This document shows, piece by piece, positions 57,001-64,000 of a stretch of 64,000 bases of DNA. Source of the DNA: Saprospiraceae bacterium. GTDB taxonomy: Bacteria > Bacteroidota > Bacteroidia > Chitinophagales > Saprospiraceae. The translations under genes and the position numbers were made by a program. The notes beneath the pieces are model-generated. The model was not told the DNA's origin, made no database searches, and worked only from the letters and a program-made list of their open reading frames with translations. Every line of letters begins with the position of its first letter. Positions within the stretch are counted from its first letter, which is position 1. The stretch covers positions 99,275 to 163,274 of the forward strand of contig JADKGL010000027.1 of assembly GCA_016722295.1 (NCBI GenBank), in the 5' to 3' direction.

Positions 57001-60000
57001 TACCGATACAGATCAAGTAATCGTAACCGTTAATACAGCGACACCTACAGCGAATGCAGGTACAGATTTCACAAAAACATGTACATCAAATGCTACAGGT
57101 CGTCAAATTGGCACAACAGCAGTTATAGGAATGAGTTATAGTTGGAGTCCTACAAGTGGATTAAGTAATCCATTAATATCAAATCCGACTGCGAATCCGA
57201 CAGTAACGACAACTTATACAGTAACGATAACGGATACAAACAATGGTTGTACCGATACAGATCAAGTAATCGTAACCGTAAATACAGCGACACCTACAGC
57301 GAATGCAGGTACAGATTTCACAAAAACATGTACATCAAATGCTACAGGTCGTCAAATTGGCACAACAGCAGTTACAGGAATGAGTTATAGTTGGAGTCCT
57401 ACAAGTGGATTAAGTAATCCATTAATATCAAATCCGACTGCGAATCCGACAGTAACGACAACATATACAGTAACGATAACGGATACAAACAATGGTTGTA
57501 CCGATACAGATCAAGTAATCGTAACCGTTAATACAGCGACACCTACAGCGAATGCAGGTACAGATTTCACAAAAACATGTACATCAAATGTTACAGGTCG
57601 TCAAATTGGCACAACAGCAGTTACAGGAATGAGTTATAGTTGGAGTCCTACAAGTGGATTAAGTAATCCATTAATATCAAATCCGACTGCAAATCCGACA
57701 GTAACAACAACTTATACAGTAACGATAACGGATACAAACAATGGTTGTACCGATACAGATCAAGTAATCGTAACCGTTAATACAGCGACACCTACAGCGA
57801 ATGCAGGTACAGATTTCACAAAAACATGTACATCAAATGCTACAGGTCGTCAAATTGGCACAACAGCAGTTACAGGAATGAGTTATAGTTGGAGTCCTAC
57901 AAGTGGATTAAGTAATCCATTAATATCAAATCCGACTGCGAATCCGACAGTAACGACAACTTATACAGTAACGATAACGGATACAAACAATGGTTGTACT
58001 GATACAGATCAAGTAATCGTAACCGTAAATACAGCGACACCTACAGCGAATGCAGGTACAGATTTCACAAAAACATGTACATCAAATGCTACAGGTCGTC
58101 AAATTGGCACAACAGCAATTACAGGAATGGGTTATAGTTGGAGTCCTACAAGTGGATTAAGTAATCCATTAATATCAAATCCGACTGCGAATCCGACAGT
58201 AACAACAACTTATACAGTAACGATAACGGATACAAACAATGGTTGTACCGATACAGATCAAGTAATCGTAACAGTAAATACCCAGGTTCCTAATAACAGT
58301 GGAATTAGTGGACCTATAACTATTTGTGCACTTGATGATGGATTTTTTCAAGTAAGTCCAGTAGTTTCTGGTTATACTTATGCTTGGAATTTTGATGGTG
58401 GAACTCCTTCGACTTCAAATGCAACTAGCGTTTCTGTATCTTGGCCAATAAGTTATATTGGAACTTCAAGAAATGTTACACTTACAGCCACTAACCCTAA
58501 TAATGGGTGCACTTATGTTTATAATCATGCAATAAATGTTACTCAGAATCCGATAGCTAATGCAGGACCTGATAGAGAAGTTTGTGAAGGTGGCTCTACA
58601 ACAATTGGAGGTAGTCCATCAGGGCCAGCAGGATCGGTTTTTCTTTGGACACCAAATTTGTATTTGAATAGTAATACTGTTGCAAATCCATTAGCAACTC
58701 CTCCTGTTACAATTACTTATACTTTGACGACTACTATTAATGGTTGCCAAAAAACAGATCAAGTAACGGTTACTGTAAATACAAATCTAAATCCTATTGT
58801 GTCTGCTACCGCTAATCCTGATCCCATTTGCGCAGGAAAGACATCAACACTTACTGCAGTTGGAAATGCAAATGGTGGAAGAGGTGGACCATTCCAGTAT
58901 GTTTGGAATAATGGAATAGGAGCAGGAGCTATTAAAACTACCCCAGCTTTAAGTTCAACTACAACATATACTGTGACTGTTATTGATATTGCACAATGTA
59001 CAGCTACTAATACAGTTACTGTTGATGTTTCACCTTGTGGAAGTATAGGTGATTATGTTTGGATTGATTCTGATGGTGATGGAGTACAAGATGGTTCCGA
59101 ACTTGGTTTAAATGGAGTGACTGTTTTGTTAAAAGATGCTTTAGGCAATACCTTGGCTACTAGCGTTACATTAACAGGTGGGCCTTTAGGACGAGCTGGT
59201 TATTATAATTTTCCAGATCTATTTGCAAATGATTATAAGGTGATGTTTATGTCACCGACTGGTTATTCCTTGACGGACGATAATTCTCTAACAAGTAATG
59301 ATAATAATGATAGTGATGCAGATCCAATTACTGGGACTACTGCTACTATTAGTTTGGCACCTGGACAAATAATTACTACGATTGACGCAGGTTTATACCA
59401 ACCAGCAAGTCTAGGCAACTATGTATGGGAAGATTTAAACAAGAATGGTATCCAAGAAGCTGGAGAGCCAGGGTAAATGGAGTTGCAGTAATATTGAAGA
59501 ATTCAACTGGAACTACATTACAAACAACAACGACGATAAATAATCCAGGAACAGAGTAGCTGGTTACTATCAATTTAGCAATCTAGCACCTGGAGATTAT
59601 ATAGTGATGTTTATGACACCAGCAGGATATAATGAGACAACACCAAATACGACAACAGATGCAAATGATAGTGATGCAGATCCAGCTACAGGTAATTCTC
59701 CATTGACGAATTTGGTATCTGGAGAAAGTGATCAAACAATAGATGCTGGTATATACCGACCAGCTACAATAGGAGATTATGTATGGAGAGATACAGATGG
59801 AGATGGAATACAAGATCCGACAGAAGTTGGAATTAATGGAGTTACGGTATTGTTGAAAAACAGTGTTGGAGCAACAGTTGCGACAACAGTAACAGGAACC
59901 ACTGGCACATCACCAAACATAACAGTTACAAGTGGAAGCACAAATCAAACGATTGACGCAGGTTTATACCAACCAGCAAGTCTAGGCAACTATGTATGGG

Positions 60001-63000
60001 AAGATTTAAACAAGAATGGTATCCAAGAAGCAGGAGAGCCAGGAGTAAATGGAGTAGCAGTATTATTGAAGAATTCAGCAGGATCGACATTACAACGACA
60101 ACGCACGACGATAAATAATCCTACAACAGGGTAGCTGGATTACTATCAATTTAGCAATCTAGCACCTGGAGATTATATAGTGATGTTTATGACACCAGCA
60201 GGATATAATGAGACAACACCAAATACGACAACAGATGCAAATGATAGTGATGCAGATCCAGCTACAGGTAATTCTCCATTGACGAATTTGGTATCTGGAG
60301 AAAGTGATCAAACAATAGATGCTGGTATATACCGACCAGCTACAATAGGAGATTATGTTTGGAATGATACAGACGGTGATGGTGTTCAAGATCCTACAGA
60401 AACAGGATTGAATGGTGTGACAGTAATATTGAAAGATGCTGCAACATTAGCAGTTCTCCAGACTACTGTAACCACACTGGTGGACCAACAATACAGCATG
60501 ATATTATAGCTTTACAGTTGATCCAGGAACTTATGTGGTGATGTTTATGGCTCTACAGGAAGTGTTCTCTTTCACCACAGGAAATGGAACAACAACTACT
60601 GACTCAGATCCAAATCCGACTACTGGAAATTCAAATCCAATAACTGTAACAAAGTGGTGGATCAAATCAAACTATAGATGCAAGTTATATCAACCAGCAA
60701 GTTTAGGAAACTATGTTTGGGAAGATTTAAATAAGAATGGTATTCAAGAAGCTGGAGACCAGAGGTAAATGGTGTAACAGTATTGTTGAAGAATGCAGTT
60801 GGAACTGTTTTACAGACTACTGTAACAACAACCAATGCAGGAACAGCAAGTTACTACCAATTCACAAATTTGCTCTAGGCGATTATATGGTGATGTTCAT
60901 GACTCCAACAGGATATAATGAAACAACACCAAACACAACAGCTGATAATAATGATAGTGATGCAGATCCAGCTACTGGAAATGCACCATTGACAAACTTA
61001 GTATCTAGAGAAAGTGATCAAACAATCGATGCAGGTATTTATAGACCCAGCAACAATTGGAGATTATGTATGGAGAGATACTGATGGAATGGAGTTCAAG
61101 ATCCAACAGAAGTGGGAATGAATGGTGTTACAGTTTTATTGAAGGATCCAACAACATTGGCAGTTCTTCAGACAACAGTAACTACTACTGGACCAAATGG
61201 AAATGCAGGATATTATAGCTTTACGGTAGAACCAGGAAGTTATGTGTGATGTTTATGGCACCTGACTGGAAGCAGTTTGTCACCAACTGGAAATGGAACG
61301 ACGACACAGACTCAGATCCAAATCCCATTAACTGGAAATACTAATACAGTTGTTGTAACAAGTGGATCTACGATCACTACAATTGATGCTGGTATGAAAT
61401 GTAATGCTACTGTATCTGCAGGATCAGATGTAGCTGTATGTTCTGGTTCATCTGCGACATTACTAGCTACTGGATCCAACGGAGTGTCCCATATCAGTTT
61501 GCTTGGAACAATCCAGCATCTGTAGGTTCGACAAAAATTGTTAGTCCGCCTTTGACTACAACATACACAGTAACAGTTACGCAGATAATGTAGGCTGTTC
61601 TGCTGCAAGATCAAGTCATCGTTACGGTGAATTTAAACCCTACGGTAAATGCAGGTGTGGATCAATCAATTTGTTTGGGATATAGTGCAAACTTATCCGC
61701 AACTGGAAATAGTGGATTAGCACCATATACTTTCAATTGGGATAATGGTTTAGGATTGGGTCAAAATAAATCAGTAAATCCAATTACTACAACTACATAC
61801 ACAGTTACAATAACTGATGCAAACGGATGTAGTAATACAGACCAAGTGTTGTAAGAGTAAATCAAAATCCAGTAGTAAAACGCTGGAATTGATCAAACAC
61901 AATGTCCAAGAACACCAACAAGCTTAACGGCTAATGCAAATGGTGGACTTGCACCTATATACTTTCAGTTGGGATAATGGACTGAGCGTTTTAGTCAAAC
62001 GCAATACAATTAAGTCCAACAACTACAACTACTTATAATGTGACTGTAACGGATGCAAATGGATGTACAAATACAGACCAGGTTCAGATCATAGTAATGG
62101 TCGGTACGGTGCGTAGAGCAACCCTGTATGGGAAGATTTGAATGGCGATGGAGTACAAGATGCTGGTGAGCCAGGAATAAATGAAGGTGACTGTAATATT
62201 GAAAGATGGACTTGGATTCCCAATTCCTGGAGAAAGTATTGGTTACTTACGACAAATTTAGCAACAGGTCCAAGCAAGTTACTACCAGTTTACAAATCTA
62301 CCTGCTGGAAGTTATATTGTGATATTTATGACTCCTACAGGATATACATTAACTGATCAAATTCTACAAAGAGAACACACCCAACAAGCTCAGATCAAAT
62401 CCTACAACTGGTAATACAGCAGTGATTAACTTAGGAGCTGGTGAAACAAATAATGAAATGTTGATGCAGGTTTAACCAAGCCAAAAGCTTCAATAGGAGA
62501 TTATGTTGAGAGATACAGATGGAGATGGTGTTCAAGACCCAACTGAAACAGAATTGAATGGCGTAACTGTATTGTTGAAAGGTACTATAATAACATTAGC
62601 AGTACTTCAGACAACAGTAACTACTACAGGTGGTGCGTTAACTAGTCCTGGATGTTCTACATTCAATGTAGAACCTGGGAACATGTAAAGTGATGTTCAT
62701 GACTCGGCTGGAAGTACTTTATCTCCTACTGGTAATGGAACTGTTGGTACAGTTTCAAATCAAATCCAACAACTGGAAATACAGCTCCGGTGTAGTAACT
62801 AGCGGAAGTACGAATACAACAATAGATGCAGGTTTTTACCAACAAGCTAGTTTAGGAAACTACGTTTGGTTTGATGAAGATAAAGATGGTGTTCAAGATG
62901 CAAATGAAGTGGGAATGAAGATGGTTTTGTTGTGAATTTGTATAATGCTGGTGTGCTACAAAGCTACCACAACAACTATTCAAAATCCAGATGACGGATC

Positions 63001-64000
63001 ACATGGATATTGTCAATTTACTAATCTTACCAGGTGCTACTATGTTCAAATAGTTCCAACTGCGGGATTAGGATATACTTCTACAATTCCTAATAATCAA
63101 CCTCTAGCAAATGAACTACAGATAGTGATGTTAATGGACTTCATGGAGTAAACACAACTTCTGATGTGGCCCTTGTTTCAGGTCAAATTACGCAGACTTA
63201 GATCTGATTCTATTTGAATAATGCAATAGGAAACTTTATTTGGAATGATATAAATAAGAATGGAGATTCAAGATTTAGGTGAATCTGGAATCAATGGTAT
63301 TACCGTTACACTTTTATTCTTCAACTGGAAGAGTGATCGAGCAAATGATTACAACAAATACTCCAGGGACAGGACAGACTAGGATGGTATCGGTTTGACA
63401 ACTTAGTACCAGGTAATTATTATATGATTTGATGTACCAACTGGTTACTATGCGACTTTACCAAATACAACTAGTGAAGCTACAGATTCGAGCTTGACTG
63501 GAACAAATGGTACTGGAACTACAGCTTTGATAAACGTTACAGCTGGAACAGTAAATAATGATGTTGATGCTGGTATATATAGAGCTGTGAAGATCCGGCC
63601 AACTATATATGGAATGATACTGGTGCGGATAATCTTGGTCAATCTCCTAGAAGCATTTAACGGTATTCAAGATCCTGGAAGTTACCTCAAACGAATTTGA
63701 CCGTAACACTTAAGAATCTTACTGGAATTACAGTTCAAACTACAGTAACTGATTCTAAAGGCGAATACTGTTCTTTGTGGACCAAATAGTGGAAGCTATT
63801 ATGTTGAATTGCATTGCCTTCTGGTTTTTGGATTTACTTCAGCTAATGTTCTTGTTAATACATTGGATGCAACAGATAGTGATGTAACTGGAACTTTTGG
63901 TGAAGGAACTACTAGCCTTACAGTAGGTACTTTAGATAATTTGACAATTGACGCAGGTATTTTACTTGATAGTTCTTCCTTTAGAATTGCTTGAATTTAA
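54086..64000 (+). CDS. Second giant secreted repeat protein, many frameshifts after 59.47 kb, continues beyond the window
   Basis: The first 1796 codons (to 59476) are open. Signal peptide about 1-30 (FYVFALTYFLFIGVASA, cleaved before Q); Cys-rich N-terminal domain to ~240 (FDFENAEVDKLG-like opening GTWDFENAEVDKLG); one Ig-like domain; thirteen ~83-residue repeats (~320-1400, core NAGTDFTKTC...GRQIG...YSWSP); a PKD-like domain and two Ig-like domains; then SdrD_B domains from ~1650 (DYVWIDSDGDGVQDGSE). From 59476 on the same domain types continue to the right edge, but the frame shifts every 50-500 bases. Repeat-to-repeat comparison shows mostly single missing bases. The last bases in one frame read LIVLPLELLEF, the start of the domain that precedes the sorting signal in the gene at 34853, so the T9SS end lies outside. 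Adhesin-type surface protein. Confidence 0.8.
56801..58290 (+). repeat. Six near-identical 249-bp tandem repeats
   Basis: The word GCGAATGCAG begins at 56801, 57050, 57299, 57548, 57797 and 58046, exactly 249 bases (83 codons) apart. The six units differ at only a handful of bases (e.g. Thr to Ile in copy 2, Ala to Val in copy 4, two changes in copy 6). The seven repeats before them (55.0-56.8 kb) are the same domain but strongly diverged, so the last unit was amplified recently. Confidence 0.9.
59591..60366 (+). repeat. Direct repeat of ~190 bp at 576-bp spacing in the SdrD_B region
   Basis: 59591-59780 and 60167-60356 are identical (encoding YIVMFMTPAGYNETTPN... through ...RPATIGDYV). The bases just before them differ by a one-base indel (GGTTAC versus GGATTAC), which breaks one frame relative to the other. 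Confidence 0.8.

Noticed and set aside
56801..58290. Regularly spaced repeats as a possible CRISPR array
   Set aside because: Units are 249 bp, fully contiguous and coding, with no spacers and no cas genes nearby.

Overview
This window is AT-rich bacterial DNA, almost certainly from the phylum Bacteroidota and most likely a Saprospiria-type lineage. The evidence is the many secreted proteins with type IX secretion (T9SS) C-terminal sorting domains, SdrD_B/DUF11/Ig repeat mega-proteins, promoters with the Bacteroidota -7 element TAnnTTTG, start codons without Shine-Dalgarno sequences, and a lipoprotein with the phylum's typical Cys-rich N-terminal stretch. Genus cannot be read from the sequence alone. 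I see no tRNA, rRNA, CRISPR array, transposase or phage gene.

Layout. 1-6.1 kb: a secreted Asp-box propeller protein cut by the left edge (minus), a small predicted outer-membrane protein (minus) and a T9SS propeller-like protein (plus). 6.1-8.75 kb: a minus-strand run of two tandem SIMPL-domain proteins, a small secreted protein and a coiled-coil protein. 8.8-13.05 kb: a degraded T9SS protein gene and a Cys-type formate dehydrogenase with an N-terminal Fe-S module, each preceded by a copy of the same ~150-bp upstream element. 13.2-14.6 kb: a TPR-like protein (minus). 14.8-22.0 kb: two consecutive plus-strand units, first Na+/solute symporter, KAS III-like protein, acyl-CoA ligase and lipoprotein, ending in a strong terminator, then an outer-membrane barrel and an exported alpha/beta hydrolase. 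These could together take up, hydrolyse, import and CoA-activate a carboxylic compound, with an atypical KAS III enzyme using the product; this is inference. 22.3-50.8 kb: a surface-protein region holding two paralogous SdrD_B/propeller proteins, a PL6 polysaccharide lyase, an amine-oxidase-fold protein translationally coupled to a second secreted protein, a membrane protein, and a 5303-residue repeat protein with a T9SS domain. 51.2-64 kb: a vanadium-haloperoxidase-like protein fused to Ca-binding repeats and a T9SS domain, then a second giant repeat protein that runs off the right edge.

Reading-frame breaks are a theme. I find them in the second SIMPL gene, its small neighbour, the T9SS gene at 9.0-9.9 kb, the formate dehydrogenase, one SdrD_B paralogue and, densely, in 59.5-64 kb. 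Several sit in homopolymers or are single-base losses relative to neighbouring repeat copies, while a 15.9-kb gene is intact. Sequencing or assembly error is the leading explanation for most of them; the formate dehydrogenase break also has an alternative reading (see findings).

The least conventional biology is (i) the KAS III homologue that keeps its Cys but has lost the His and Asn of the triad, (ii) a copper-amine-oxidase-fold protein without copper ligands, (iii) the duplicated upstream element before formate dehydrogenase, and (iv) recently amplified 249-bp and 513-bp in-frame repeats.
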